Assembly: GCA_026126025.1 (NCBI GenBank)
Contig: JAHCJZ010000002.1
Span: 310,001 to 374,000, forward strand
DNA from: Bauldia sp.
Lineage (GTDB): Bacteria > Pseudomonadota > Alphaproteobacteria > Rhizobiales > Kaistiaceae
DNA length: 64,000 nt
Direction: 5' to 3'
The notes under the pieces are model-generated. The model was not told the origin of the DNA. It saw only the letters and a program-made list of their open reading frames with translations, and did no database searches. The stretch's first letter is position 1. Each line of letters opens with the position of its first letter. Shown here piece by piece: positions 20,810 through 28,961 of this stretch. The translations under genes and the position numbers were made by a program.

Positions 20810-21448
20810 TTGCGAAAGCTGGTCGCGGATCCGTTCGGGGCTATTGAGAACGTTCGGCGCTTCGCCGCGGAGCTGAAACGGCAGCCCGAGCTCGCCGAAC
20901 GGCTTGGTCACGCCTCAGCGTGGTACGCCTTTCGCGAGCGCAAGGGATGGGTGTTCGCACCAAGCAAATTCGTCGGCTACGAACGAAATACGTCGCGGGA
21001 GTATCTCGCCACCGCGCGAGACCATGGCGACGGGCGGAAGACGGAAGCCGCACTTGCCCGATGGTTCAAACCCGTCGACCCGGAGAGCCGGCTGGGCCGC
21101 GAACTCCACAAGGCGCTGGACGCCTTCCTGGGTCAGTGGAACCGCCGCCCGCACAAGCGAGCGCGCATCAGCGTCGTCGGCGGCGAGCGCGGCGGAGAAC
21201 GACCGACCTCCGTCCGGTCGGAAGAAGAACTCATGCGTCGCATCGCGGTCGACCCCGGCATCAATGGCGGCCGGCCGACGATCGTCGGCACGCGCGTCCG
21301 GGTCAGCGACGTGGTCGAGATGGTCGCCGGCGGCGCGGAGCGGAACACGATCCTCGCCGACTTCCCCTACCTTGCCGACGACGACATCTCGGCGGCTCTT
21401 CTCTATGCCGCAAGAGCCGCGTCCCATCGCGTCGTTCGGGCTGCGTGA
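20810..21448 (+). CDS. DUF433 antitoxin with a long N-terminal extension
   Basis: A 212-residue protein whose C-terminal part (about 143-205, RRIAVDPGINGGRPTIVGTR ... ILADFPYLADDDISAALLYA) is a DUF433 domain, the antitoxin of VapBC45-like pairs. The first 140 residues form a separate domain I do not recognise, with WVFAPSKFVGYERN and DGRKTEAALARWF as its most striking parts; plain DUF433 proteins are about 75 residues. The start is TTG at 20810, chosen because AGGAG lies 7 bases upstream. The toxin gene begins 3 bases after the stop. The pair lies at the end of the block between glyS and glyQ. Confidence 0.75.
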   Translation: MRKLVADPFGAIENVRRFAAELKRQPELAERLGHASAWYAFRERKGWVFAPSKFVGYERNTSREYLATARDHGDGRKTEAALARWFKPVDPESRLGRELHKALDAFLGQWNRRPHKRARISVVGGERGGERPTSVRSEEELMRRIAVDPGINGGRPTIVGTRVRVSDVVEMVAGGAERNTILADFPYLADDDISAALLYAARAASHRVVRAA

Positions 21449-21451
21449 CTT

Positions 21452-21784
21452 GTGCGCTTTCTCGTCGATGCGCAGCTGCCTCCTTCCTTCGCCAGCTGGC
21501 TGAACGGGCAAGGACACCAAGCAAGGCACGTCACGGAGGTCGGTCTGGGCAGCTCGGCCGACCAGGAGATTTGGGACGAAGCCAGTCGTTCCGACGCCAT
21601 CATCGTGTCGAAGGACGAAGATTTCGCCGATCTCGTCCGTCGAACCGCCAGCGGACCCGCGGTGCTGTGGGTCAGGTTAGGCAATACGACAACCGCCGCG
21701 CTGCTGGGTGCGATAGCACCGGTATTCAGCGACATCGTTGGCGCGTTCGAGCGCGGCGAAAGACTGGTGGAGTTCGCCGACTAG
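21452..21784 (+). CDS. DUF5615 (Mut7-C-like PIN) toxin
   Basis: A 110-residue protein of the PIN-like DUF5615 family, presumed ribonucleases and partners of DUF433 proteins. Visible acidic residues are D6 in FLVDAQLP and the K54-D55-x-D57 motif in [10 protein letters not shown], as in the family. The GTG start follows the antitoxin stop by 3 bases, so the two are co-translated. Its stop codon overlaps that of glyQ on the opposite strand in a shared CTAG, so nothing separates the block from the ancestral glyQ 3' end. Confidence 0.85.
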   Translation: MRFLVDAQLPPSFASWLNGQGHQARHVTEVGLGSSADQEIWDEASRSDAIIVSKDEDFADLVRRTASGPAVLWVRLGNTTTAALLGAIAPVFSDIVGAFERGERLVEFAD

Positions 21785-22701
21785 CCTCCCCCCCCGGCGG
21801 TCTGGAGCCAGGCGGCGCCGCAGGCTTTGGCGAGGTCGCGGACGCGCAGGATGTAGCTCTGACGCTCGGTGACGGAGATCACGCCGCGGGCGTCGAGGAG
21901 GTTGAAGGCGTGGCTCGCCTTGATGCACTGGTCGTAGGCGGGCAGCGCGAGGCGGTGCGGGGCGGCGGCGTCCGCCGGCGCGCCGGCGGCGAGGAGCGCC
22001 ATGCATTCCTTCTCGGCGTCGCGGAAGCGCTGGAACAGGATCGCGGTGTCGGCGAACTCGAAATTGTGCCGCGAATATTCCTGCTCGGCCTGGAGGAAGA
22101 CGTCGCCATAGGTCACCTTGTCGGCGCCGTCGCGGCCGTTGAAGTTGAGGTCGTAAACGTTCTCGACGCCCTGGACGTACATCGCGAGGCGCTCGAGGCC
22201 GTAGGTGAGCTCGCCCGCGACCGGCGCGCATTCGAAGCCGGCGACCTGCTGGAAATAGGTGAACTGCGACACCTCCATGCCGTCGCACCAGCACTCCCAG
22301 CCGAGGCCCCAGGCGCCGAGCGTCGGGCTCTCCCAATCGTCCTCGACGAAGCGGATGTCGTGAAGGAGCGGGTCGATGCCGATCGCGGCGAGCGAGCGGA
22401 GATAGAGGTCCTGGAGGTCCGGCGGGCTCGGCTTCAGGATCACCTGGTACTGGTAATAGTGCTGGAGCCGGTTGGGGTTCTCGCCATAGCGCCCGTCCTT
22501 CGGCCGGCGCGAGGGCTGGACATAGGCCGCCTTCCACGGCCGCGGCCCGAGGGCGCGCAGCGTCGTCGCCGGGTGAAACGTGCCGGCGCCCATCTCCATG
22601 TCGTAGGGCTGGAGGATGACGCAGCCTTCGCCCGCCCAGAACGACTGGAGCGTCATGATGAGGTCCTGGAAGGACCGCTGCGGGTCGAGGGTGGCTGGCA
22701 T
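21781..22701 (-). CDS. glyQ: glycyl-tRNA synthetase, alpha subunit
   Basis: A 306-residue class II synthetase subunit that carries the aminoacylation site of the alpha2beta2 glycyl-tRNA synthetase. Signature parts are [56 protein letters not shown] and [19 protein letters not shown]. The upstream genes on the same strand (SohB-like protease and a small membrane protein) are the usual neighbours in Hyphomicrobiales, but glyS no longer follows directly. Confidence 0.95.
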   Translation of the reverse strand: MPATLDPQRSFQDLIMTLQSFWAGEGCVILQPYDMEMGAGTFHPATTLRALGPRPWKAAYVQPSRRPKDGRYGENPNRLQHYYQYQVILKPSPPDLQDLYLRSLAAIGIDPLLHDIRFVEDDWESPTLGAWGLGWECWCDGMEVSQFTYFQQVAGFECAPVAGELTYGLERLAMYVQGVENVYDLNFNGRDGADKVTYGDVFLQAEQEYSRHNFEFADTAILFQRFRDAEKECMALLAAGAPADAAAPHRLALPAYDQCIKASHAFNLLDARGVISVTERQSYILRVRDLAKACGAAWLQTAGGGG

Positions 22702-22763
22702 GGCGTCGGTCCGGCGTCGTTGCGCGGAGCTAGTCCGCCCGGCCGGGCAACGTCAAGCGAGGC

Positions 22764-22949
22764 TCAGTCGTCAGCGGGGCGATAGACGCCGGTGACGGGA
22801 TCGCGGACGAGGCGCGTCGGCTCGACCTGCGGCTTCGGCGCAGCGGACGCCGCACGATGCCGCGTCGGCCGCGGGCCGTAGGTCCGCCACGCCAGCCAGC
22901 CGGCGACCCCGACGAGAGCAACGAATGTCAGCGGACCCATCATCGTCAT
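22764..22949 (-). CDS. small single-helix membrane protein
   Basis: A 61-residue protein with one N-terminal membrane helix (GPLTFVALVGVAGWLAW) and a short basic/proline-rich tail ending LVRDPVTGVYRPADD. The ATG at 22949 overlaps the stop of the protease gene as ATGA, which decides the start over a further upstream codon. Its position between a signal-peptide-peptidase-like protease and glyQ suggests an envelope role. I do not recognise a named family. Confidence 0.65.
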   Translation of the reverse strand: MTMMGPLTFVALVGVAGWLAWRTYGPRPTRHRAASAAPKPQVEPTRLVRDPVTGVYRPADD

Positions 22950-23776
22950 AACCCGTAGCGCCGCCACAGCGCCCGATCCTCGATGGCGCCGATCATCGCA
23001 TCGAGCGATCCCGCCGCCAAGTCGGCGGCGGCGCGGCCGGAGAACCAGCGCCGGAACAGGCCGCGCTGGCGGCCGCCATAGATCGGGAGCCGCACCTTCG
23101 GCCCGTAGCGCTCACGCAGCACCGAGCGGAGATCGCCCAGCCGGTCGACCAGGCCGAAATCCCTGGCCTTCGGCGCCAGCCAGAACGCGCCGCTGAAGAG
23201 CTCGCCGTCATTGTCGCGAAGGCCCGGCCGCCGCTCCTTCACCATCGCGATGAAGGCGTCGTGGACGCTCTCCTGGAGCTCGGCGAGGCGTTTCACGTCG
23301 TCGCGCTTCTCCGGCAGGAACGGGTCGAGCATCGCCTTGCTCCTGCCGGCGGTGTGCATCCGGCGCTCGACGCCGAGCTTCTCCATCAGCCCGGTGAAGC
23401 CGAAGCCGGCCGAGACGACGCCGATCGAGCCGACGATGGCATAAGGGTCGGCGATGATCTCGTCGCCGGCGATTGCGATCATGTAGCCGCCTGACGCAGC
23501 GACATCCTCGACGAAGGCGAGCACCGGCTTCTTCTTCTCCGCCGCCAGCGCGCGGATGCGCCTGAAGATGAGGTGCGCCTGCACCGGCGAGCCGCCGGGC
23601 GAGTTGATCAGGATCGCGACCGCCGGGGCGTTCCTGACGGCGAACGCCTTGTCGAGCGGCGCCGCCACCGAGGCGAGGTTGAGCCGGGCGCGGAACGCTT
23701 CGCCCGCGGCGATCGTCCCGGCCAGCCGCACCACCGGCACGACGGGCCGCCGGCTCAACGATGGCATCAGGCGCAA
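22946..23776 (-). CDS. S49 family serine protease, SohB/SppA-like
   Basis: A 276-residue protease with the Ser-Lys dyad of the S49 family: S95 in DVAASGGYMIA and K147 in AGRSKAMLDPF. ILINSPGGSPVQAH is the family's oxyanion-side segment. It lacks a clear N-terminal membrane anchor, as in many alphaproteobacterial members, which are thought to degrade signal peptides or membrane proteins. The start is TTG at 23776 because AGGAGG (23783-23788) lies just 6 bases upstream; the ATG three codons in would be 15 bases away. It is followed by an overlapping small membrane protein gene and glyQ. Confidence 0.85.
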   Translation of the reverse strand: MRLMPSLSRRPVVPVVRLAGTIAAGEAFRARLNLASVAAPLDKAFAVRNAPAVAILINSPGGSPVQAHLIFRRIRALAAEKKKPVLAFVEDVAASGGYMIAIAGDEIIADPYAIVGSIGVVSAGFGFTGLMEKLGVERRMHTAGRSKAMLDPFLPEKRDDVKRLAELQESVHDAFIAMVKERRPGLRDNDGELFSGAFWLAPKARDFGLVDRLGDLRSVLRERYGPKVRLPIYGGRQRGLFRRWFSGRAAADLAAGSLDAMIGAIEDRALWRRYGL

Positions 23777-23798
23777 TCCAGACCTCCTCTTCGATGAC

Positions 23799-24602
23799 TC
23801 AGAATGATCCGGCGACGATCCGCTGCCAAGCGGGGTGGATCGCCGGGAGGTCCGTCTCGCCGCGAAGGAGCCGCGCGACCTCGGGGGCGAAATCCTTGCC
23901 GGCGGCGCCGTGGAGCACGAGGCCGGGGAGGACCGTCGTTGCCGCGCGGCTGCCTTTGGTGGCGTGCAGCATCACGCGCAGCGCCGCCATGTCGGGGCGC
24001 GGGTGGACAGGCAGCACGGCGACGCCGCCGAACCGGCCGCGCAGCGCGGTCAGGGCATCGGTCAGCATCGCGGCGGCGAGGATCGCGACCAGCGCACCGC
24101 CCGGCTGCAGCGCCCAGGCGGCAAAGCGGAACCACGGGTCGAGCCCGGCGGGAAGGATGTGGGCGCCGGCGCGCGGCTGAGCGGGCGAAGCGCGGACCGC
24201 GTCAGGATCGTGAAACGGCGGGTTGGTGACAACGAGGTCGGCCGCCTCGCGCGCCACGCCGGCGGCGAGCCGGACCGGTTCGGGCGCCTCGATGTCGAGC
24301 GCGGCGACCGACACGCGCGCCGCGAAGCCAGCGTTGGCGGCAAGGGCGAGCGAGGCGTTGGCTGCATCGACCAGCGCCGCCTCGCGCTCGACCAGCGTCA
24401 CGGCGAGCGCCTGGCAGCGCGCGGCGAGCCCGAAGCCGGCAATGCCTGCCCCGGCGCCGAGATCGAGCGCGCGACCGCGCGCTTCGGCAGGGACCGAGGC
24501 AGCAAGGAGAACCGCTTCCAGCCCGGCGCGATGGTGCCCCGTGGCCGGCTGGATCGCGGTGACCAGCCCGCCGAGAAACGCGTCCGTGGTCGCGGTCGTC
24601 AT
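23799..24602 (-). CDS. TrmN6-like SAM-dependent N6-adenine methyltransferase
   Basis: A 267-residue Rossmann-fold methyltransferase. The SAM-binding motif DLGAGAGIAG is at residues 47-56 and the N-P-P-F motif of amino-methylating enzymes at 127-130. It starts TTDAFLGG...QPATGHHRAGLEAVLLA, as in proteins related to the enzyme that methylates A37 of tRNA-Val, so tRNA is the likely but unproven substrate. The ATG overlaps the DUF2007 stop (ATGA), making a coupled pair. Confidence 0.8.
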   Translation of the reverse strand: MTTATTDAFLGGLVTAIQPATGHHRAGLEAVLLAASVPAEARGRALDLGAGAGIAGFGLAARCQALAVTLVEREAALVDAANASLALAANAGFAARVSVAALDIEAPEPVRLAAGVAREAADLVVTNPPFHDPDAVRASPAQPRAGAHILPAGLDPWFRFAAWALQPGGALVAILAAAMLTDALTALRGRFGGVAVLPVHPRPDMAALRVMLHATKGSRAATTVLPGLVLHGAAGKDFAPEVARLLRGETDLPAIHPAWQRIVAGSF

Positions 24603-24829
24603 GGCCGCCCGGGCGCGAGCTCGTCGCCGATCCCGGCTTCGCCGAGCAGCCGCCGCGCCGCCGCGGCCTCGGCCTGCGGCACCACGAGCCGGCGCGGCAG
24701 GATGCCGAGCGAGCCCTCCATGATGCTCATATTGGTGTCGAAGAGGATCGGGTGGAAACCGGCTTCCTTCAGAAGAGCCTCGGCGAAGGACAGCAGCACC
24801 GCGTCATTGGTGCGCATCAGCTCTTCCAT
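24599..24829 (-). CDS. DUF2007 family protein
   Basis: A 76-residue protein starting MEELMRTNDAVLLSFAEALL, which matches my memory of DUF2007 proteins of Hyphomicrobiales. These are small ferredoxin-like-fold proteins thought to bind partners in signal transduction; no catalytic residue is evident. The ATG at 24829 matches the usual N-terminus; a longer open frame upstream is not used. It is translationally coupled to the methyltransferase gene and divergent from the polyprenyl synthase gene. Confidence 0.8.
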   Translation of the reverse strand: MEELMRTNDAVLLSFAEALLKEAGFHPILFDTNMSIMEGSLGILPRRLVVPQAEAAAARRLLGEAGIGDELAPGRP

Positions 24830-24968
24830 GGATCGTTCCGCGCCGGAGTTCGGTCTCAACGGAACCTAACGGGCCCGGGGTGCGTCACACAATCGCCGGG
24901 ACGAGGCATTGTTTGCCGCGGCGGGCTTGCCTAATGTCGCCCGCCACTTGGATCGGAAGGACGTTGGT

Positions 24969-25985
24969 GTGGGTGTTGTCGTTGCCCTGGACGAGGAAAA
25001 ACGGCGCGCGAGCGGCGTTGCGGCGCTGGTCGAGCTCTGCGCCGGCGACATGCGCGAGGTCAACCGGCTGATCCTCGACCGGGTCGGGTCGGACGTCGCG
25101 CTGATCCCCGAGGTCGCCAACCATCTCATCTCGTCCGGCGGCAAGCGCCTGCGGCCGATGCTGACGCTGGCTGCGGCGCGGATGTGCGGCTATGGCGGCG
25201 AGGGTCATGTGCGGCTCGCCGCGGGCGTCGAGTTCATGCACACGGCGACCCTCCTCCATGACGACGTCGTCGACGGCAGCGAGCTTCGCCGCGGCCGGCT
25301 GGCGGCGCGGATGCTGTGGGGCAATTCGGCGAGCGTCCTCGTCGGCGATTTCCTGCTCGGCCAGGCGTTCAAGATGATGGTCGAGGTCGGGTCGCTGGAG
25401 GCGCTCGGCATCCTGTCCGACGCGGCCGCCGTGATCGCCGAGGGCGAGGTCCGCCAGCTCGCCTCCGCCAAGAACATGGCGACCACGGAGGACGAGTATC
25501 TCTACGTCGTCCACGCCAAGACGGCCTCGCTGTTCGCGGCCGCGGCGGAGGTCGGACCGGTGCTGGCGGCGCGCGACCGCGGCGAGCGCGCCGCGTTCCG
25601 CTCCTATGGCGCCAATCTCGGCACCGCGTTCCAGCTGGTCGACGACGTCCTCGATTATGACGGCGACGCCGCCGACCTCGGCAAGGAGATCGGCGACGAT
25701 TTCCGCGAGGGGAAGATCACGCTCCCGGTGGTGCTGTCCTATCGCCGCGGCTCCGACGAGGACCGCGCCTTCTGGCGCCGGGTGATGGAGCAGAACGACC
25801 GGCGCGACGGCGACCTCGACCATGCGATCGCGCTCCTGCGTCGTCACAATGCGCTCGCCGACACCATCGCGCGCGCCCGCCATTTCGGCGCCGTCGCCCG
25901 CGATGCGCTGGCGCCCTTCCCCGACTCCGAGCACAAGGCCGCCCTCCTCTCGGTGGTCGATTTCTGCATCGAGCGCGCCCACTAG
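24969..25985 (+). CDS. ispB: octaprenyl-diphosphate synthase-type polyprenyl synthetase
   Basis: A 338-residue trans-prenyltransferase making the long side chain of ubiquinone from IPP and allylic diphosphates. Both aspartate-rich motifs are intact: DDVVD at 98-102 and DDVLD at 225-229. GGKRLRPMLTLA is the usual IPP-binding region. The frame is open from 24909, but the GTG at 24969 has GGAAGGA 7 bases upstream and gives the N-terminus seen in relatives (VGVVVALDEE). The product chain length cannot be read off. It is followed by the TPR protein after an intergenic palindrome. Confidence 0.9.
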   Translation: MGVVVALDEEKRRASGVAALVELCAGDMREVNRLILDRVGSDVALIPEVANHLISSGGKRLRPMLTLAAARMCGYGGEGHVRLAAGVEFMHTATLLHDDVVDGSELRRGRLAARMLWGNSASVLVGDFLLGQAFKMMVEVGSLEALGILSDAAAVIAEGEVRQLASAKNMATTEDEYLYVVHAKTASLFAAAAEVGPVLAARDRGERAAFRSYGANLGTAFQLVDDVLDYDGDAADLGKEIGDDFREGKITLPVVLSYRRGSDEDRAFWRRVMEQNDRRDGDLDHAIALLRRHNALADTIARARHFGAVARDALAPFPDSEHKAALLSVVDFCIERAH

Positions 25986-26082
25986 AGCGTGATCCGACCA
26001 AGTCGAATCTCGCTCTTGTGCACTGTCTTTGCTGAGCATGATCTTCCCGGAAAACCGGCCTCCACTTTTCCGGATCATGCTC
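25985..26082. repeat. Hyphomicrobiales-type intergenic palindrome
   Basis: GAGCATGATC (26034-26043) and GATCATGCTC (26073-26082) form the outer stem; CCGGAAAA (26047-26054) and TTTTCCGG (26066-26073) extend it inward. Just upstream AGAGCG (25985-25990) and CGCTCT (26011-26016) form a second, looser pair. I know the GAGCATGATC...CCGGAAAA element as a dispersed repeat in Rhizobiales genomes. It lies between the polyprenyl synthase and TPR genes and may stabilise or end the upstream message. Confidence 0.7.
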
Positions 26083-26171
26083 TCGTCGCGCGGTTGCGGC
26101 CGGGCGGCAAAACCGCCATCTTGCCGCTCCGCGCGGGGCCGATCCGGCCCCGGAACCGCCAGGATGGCGCC

Positions 26172-27881
26172 GTGATCGCCCGCTTCGGACGCCGACTCGC
26201 CCGCTTCGCGCTGCCGCTGGCAGTCGCGGCCGCGATGGCCGTCGCGGCATCGCCGGCGGGCGCGCAGCGTCCGATCTTCGCGCCGTTCTCCACCAGCTTT
26301 TCCGGCAACTACCTGGCCGGCCTCAGCGCCGACACAGATGGCGATACGCGCCGGGCCGCGGCCTTCTTCAGCCGGGCGCTGGTGTTCGACCCGGGCAACA
26401 TCGCACTGGCGGAGGTCGCGCTCCTGCTGTGGCTGGCGTCCGGCGACGTGCCCGAGGCGATCGGCTTCGCCGAATCGATGGCGCGGATCGACCCGGGGCA
26501 CGAGCCGGCGCGGCTGACGCTGACGGCCGAGGCGTTTCGCACCGGCGACTATGCGGAGGCGCAGGAGCAGCTCGACGCGCTGGGCGGCGACGAGATCATC
26601 CGCCTCACCTCCGGGCTGCTTTATGGCTGGGCGGAATACGGGCTCGGCAATGTCGACGAGGCGCTCGCCATCATTGCCGGCCTTGAAGGCCCCCTGTGGT
26701 ACGAGCCGTTCAAGGCCTATCACGGCGCCCTCATCGCGCATCTCGACGGGCGGCCCGAAGCGCTCGACCTCATGGCCGGCGCGGCTACCACGGACACCAT
26801 GCTGCGGCCGCTGGAATCCTATGCGCGGATGCTTGCACGCTCGGACCAGCGGGACGCGGCGATAGAGCTTCTCCGCAGCTTCCTCGGCTTCATCCCGAAC
26901 GATCCGATGGCCCTCGACCTCGTCGCCCGGATCGAGGCCGGCGAAGAGATCGAGGCGCCGGTCAGGAGCGCCGCGGCGGGTGCGGCGGAAGTCTTCTACG
27001 GCATCGCTTCCGCGATCGGTGGCGACGTGAATGACGGCATTTCGCTGCCGTTCCTCCAACTGTCGCGCTATCTCGGTCCCGACACCGAGCTGCCGTCGCT
27101 TGCGGTCGGCGAACTCCTGCAGGAGGCCGGCCGCCACGAGGCGGCGGTCGAGGTGCTCGACGCCATCGATCCCGCCTCGCCGCTTCACGGCGTCGGCAAT
27201 GTCCGCGCCGCGCTGAGCCTTGAGGTGCTGGACCGGTCGGAGGCGGCCGCCGAGCGGCTGGTGCCGGTAGTCGCGGAGAACCCGTCCAGCCTCTCCGCGG
27301 TCACCGCGCTCGCCACGATCTATCGCAATGCCGACCGCTATGACGACATGATCGGCGTGCTGACGCCGGCCATCGAGTCCGGACCCGACATCGCGGCCGC
27401 CGCATGGCGGCTGCGCTATCTCCGCGGCATCGCCTATGAGCGGTCGGGGCGATGGGAGCTGGCCGAGGCCGACTTCCTCGCCGCGCTCGACCTCGTGCCC
27501 GACCAGCCCGACGTCCTCAACTATCTCGGCTACAGCTGGATCGACCGCGGCGAGAATTTCGAGGAGGGGCTCGCCCTCATCGAACGCGCGGTCGCGCAGC
27601 GTCCCGACGCCGGCTACATCATCGACAGCCTCGGCTGGGCGCACTATCAGCTCGGCAATTACCAGGAAGCAGTCGCCGCGCTGGAGCGCGCGGCGCGGAT
27701 CGAGGTCAGCCACCCGGTGGTGCTCGATCATCTCGGCGACGCCTACTGGCAGGCAGGCCGCCGCCGCGAGGCGATGTACCAGTGGGCGCACGCGCTGGAA
27801 TCCGATCCCGACGACGACCTTCGCGCCCAGGTGGAAGAAAAGCTCCGCAGCGGCCTTCCCGAGAATGAGCCCGCCAAATAG
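26172..27881 (+). CDS. exported tetratricopeptide-repeat protein
   Basis: A 569-residue protein with a signal peptide (about 1-36, LPLAVAAAMAVAASPAGAQ) followed by TPR-type helical pairs over almost the whole length, for example AAFFSRALVFDPGNIALAEV near the start and LADFLAALDLVPD-like units (ELAEADFLAALDLVPDQP) near the end. Such proteins form periplasmic scaffolds for protein-protein contacts; no enzyme motif is seen. GTG at 26172 is preceded by AGGA and gives the signal peptide at the very N-terminus, which decides against the open frame upstream. Its 3' end overlaps ispE by 17 bases. Confidence 0.8.
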   Translation: MIARFGRRLARFALPLAVAAAMAVAASPAGAQRPIFAPFSTSFSGNYLAGLSADTDGDTRRAAAFFSRALVFDPGNIALAEVALLLWLASGDVPEAIGFAESMARIDPGHEPARLTLTAEAFRTGDYAEAQEQLDALGGDEIIRLTSGLLYGWAEYGLGNVDEALAIIAGLEGPLWYEPFKAYHGALIAHLDGRPEALDLMAGAATTDTMLRPLESYARMLARSDQRDAAIELLRSFLGFIPNDPMALDLVARIEAGEEIEAPVRSAAAGAAEVFYGIASAIGGDVNDGISLPFLQLSRYLGPDTELPSLAVGELLQEAGRHEAAVEVLDAIDPASPLHGVGNVRAALSLEVLDRSEAAAERLVPVVAENPSSLSAVTALATIYRNADRYDDMIGVLTPAIESGPDIAAAAWRLRYLRGIAYERSGRWELAEADFLAALDLVPDQPDVLNYLGYSWIDRGENFEEGLALIERAVAQRPDAGYIIDSLGWAHYQLGNYQEAVAALERAARIEVSHPVVLDHLGDAYWQAGRRREAMYQWAHALESDPDDDLRAQVEEKLRSGLPENEPAK

Positions 27882-28773
27882 AGCCGACGCGCCCGGCATC
27901 GCCGGGCGGGAGGCGGCGCCGGCGAAGATCAACCTCGCGCTCCATGTCCGCGGCCGCCGGCCGGACGGCTATCACGATCTCGATTCGCTGGTCGTGTTCG
28001 CCCCGCCAATGGACGAGGTCGAAGCCGCCGCGACCGCGCAGGGCTTCACGCTCGCCGTCGAGGGCCCCCTCGCCGCGGGGCTCGCGGCGACTGCGGCGGA
28101 GGACAATCTCGTGCTCCGCGCCGCCCGCCTGATGGCCGCGGAAGCCCGCTATGCCGGCGGTGTTGCGCTTCGCCTGACCAAGCGGCTGCCGGTCGGCGCC
28201 GGGCTCGGCGGCGGGTCGGCCGACGCCGCGGCGACGCTCCGCCTCCTTCACCGCCTCTGGCACGACAGGGTCGACGCAGCGCGGGTCGCAGCGCTCGCCG
28301 AACAGCTCGGCGCCGACGTGCCGATGTGCCTGCAGTCGCGGCCACTCCGGGCCGGGGGCAAGGGCGAGACCCTGACGCCGGTCGCAGGGTTCCCCGCGCT
28401 CTGGATCGTGCTCGCGCACCCGGCGGTCCCGGTCGGCACCGCCGCCGTCTTCCGGCGCCTGGCCGACCCCGCCGATCCCCCGCTGCCGCCCCTGCCGACG
28501 AGCCCCCGCCTTTCCCCGGGCGACATCGTCACGTGGCTCGGCGCGTCGGCCAACGGGCTGACGGCGGCGGCCTGTCTTGAGGCGCCGGTCATCGGCGACG
28601 TGCTCCAGGCCATCGCCGCGCAGCCGCGAAACCTCGTCGCGCGGATGTCGGGCTCGGGCTCGACCTGCTTCGGGATCTTCCCCGATCGCACGGCCGCCGA
28701 AAGCGCAGCCGCCCGCCTCGCACAGGACCACCGCGACTGGTGGATCGTGGCGACCGCCACCCTCCCGTCCTGA
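27865..28773 (+). CDS. ispE: 4-diphosphocytidyl-2-C-methyl-D-erythritol kinase
   Basis: A 302-residue GHMP kinase that phosphorylates CDP-methylerythritol in the non-mevalonate isoprenoid pathway. The substrate region APAKINLALHV, the ATP-binding glycine loop GAGLGGGSADAAATL and the C-terminal ARMSGSGSTCFGIF are all present. The start at 27865 overlaps the TPR gene by 17 bases, implying coupled translation; a slightly later start cannot be excluded because the first 18 residues are not conserved. Together with ispB here and ispH at 53.2 kb it belongs to the same pathway. Confidence 0.95.
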   Translation: MSPPNRADAPGIAGREAAPAKINLALHVRGRRPDGYHDLDSLVVFAPPMDEVEAAATAQGFTLAVEGPLAAGLAATAAEDNLVLRAARLMAAEARYAGGVALRLTKRLPVGAGLGGGSADAAATLRLLHRLWHDRVDAARVAALAEQLGADVPMCLQSRPLRAGGKGETLTPVAGFPALWIVLAHPAVPVGTAAVFRRLADPADPPLPPLPTSPRLSPGDIVTWLGASANGLTAAACLEAPVIGDVLQAIAAQPRNLVARMSGSGSTCFGIFPDRTAAESAAARLAQDHRDWWIVATATLPS

Positions 28774-28799
28774 CGGAAGCGGAGACGGTGCACCAGCAC

Positions 28800-28902
28800 C
28801 CGACCTCATCCTGAGGCGCCCGGCGAAGCCGGGCCTCGAAGGATGGGACACGCGCTCCTGCCGTCCTTCGAGGCTCGCTTCGCTCGCACCTCAGGACGAG
28901 GC
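28800..28902. repeat. extragenic palindromic repeat pair, class B
   Basis: The unit reads CGACCTCATCCTGAGG, a hairpin CGCCCGGC-GAA-GCCGGGC, then CTCGAAGGATGG; an inverted second unit (CCTTCGAGG, CTCGCTTCGCTCGCACC, TCAGGACGAGG) follows. The same pair, in reversed order, recurs at 55561-55679. It lies between ispE and the radical SAM gene and takes up most of the 188-base gap. Confidence 0.8.
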
Positions 28903-28921
28903 CGGGCTGTTTCCCCCATAT

Positions 28922-28936
28922 GTTCTTGCTATGTTC
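28922..28936 (+). promoter_or_regulatory. LexA-type SOS box
   Basis: GTTC-N7-GTTC, the direct-repeat operator of alphaproteobacterial LexA, with spacer TTGCTAT. It ends 25 bases before the start codon of the SplB-like gene, a position expected for repression. The exact match of both tetramers and the spacing are seen directly; LexA control is inferred. Confidence 0.65.
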
Positions 28937-28961
28937 TAATTCCTGGTATAGGAATGAATTC

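Noticed and set aside
15121-21784. The block between glyS and glyQ as a phage or integrative element
   Set aside because: No integrase, transposase, tRNA target or flanking direct repeat was seen; gene duplication plus acquisition of a toxin-antitoxin pair explains it without a mobile element.
24885-27932. 1015-codon open frame on the minus strand
   Set aside because: It is antisense to the polyprenyl synthase and TPR genes, which have clear motifs and starts.
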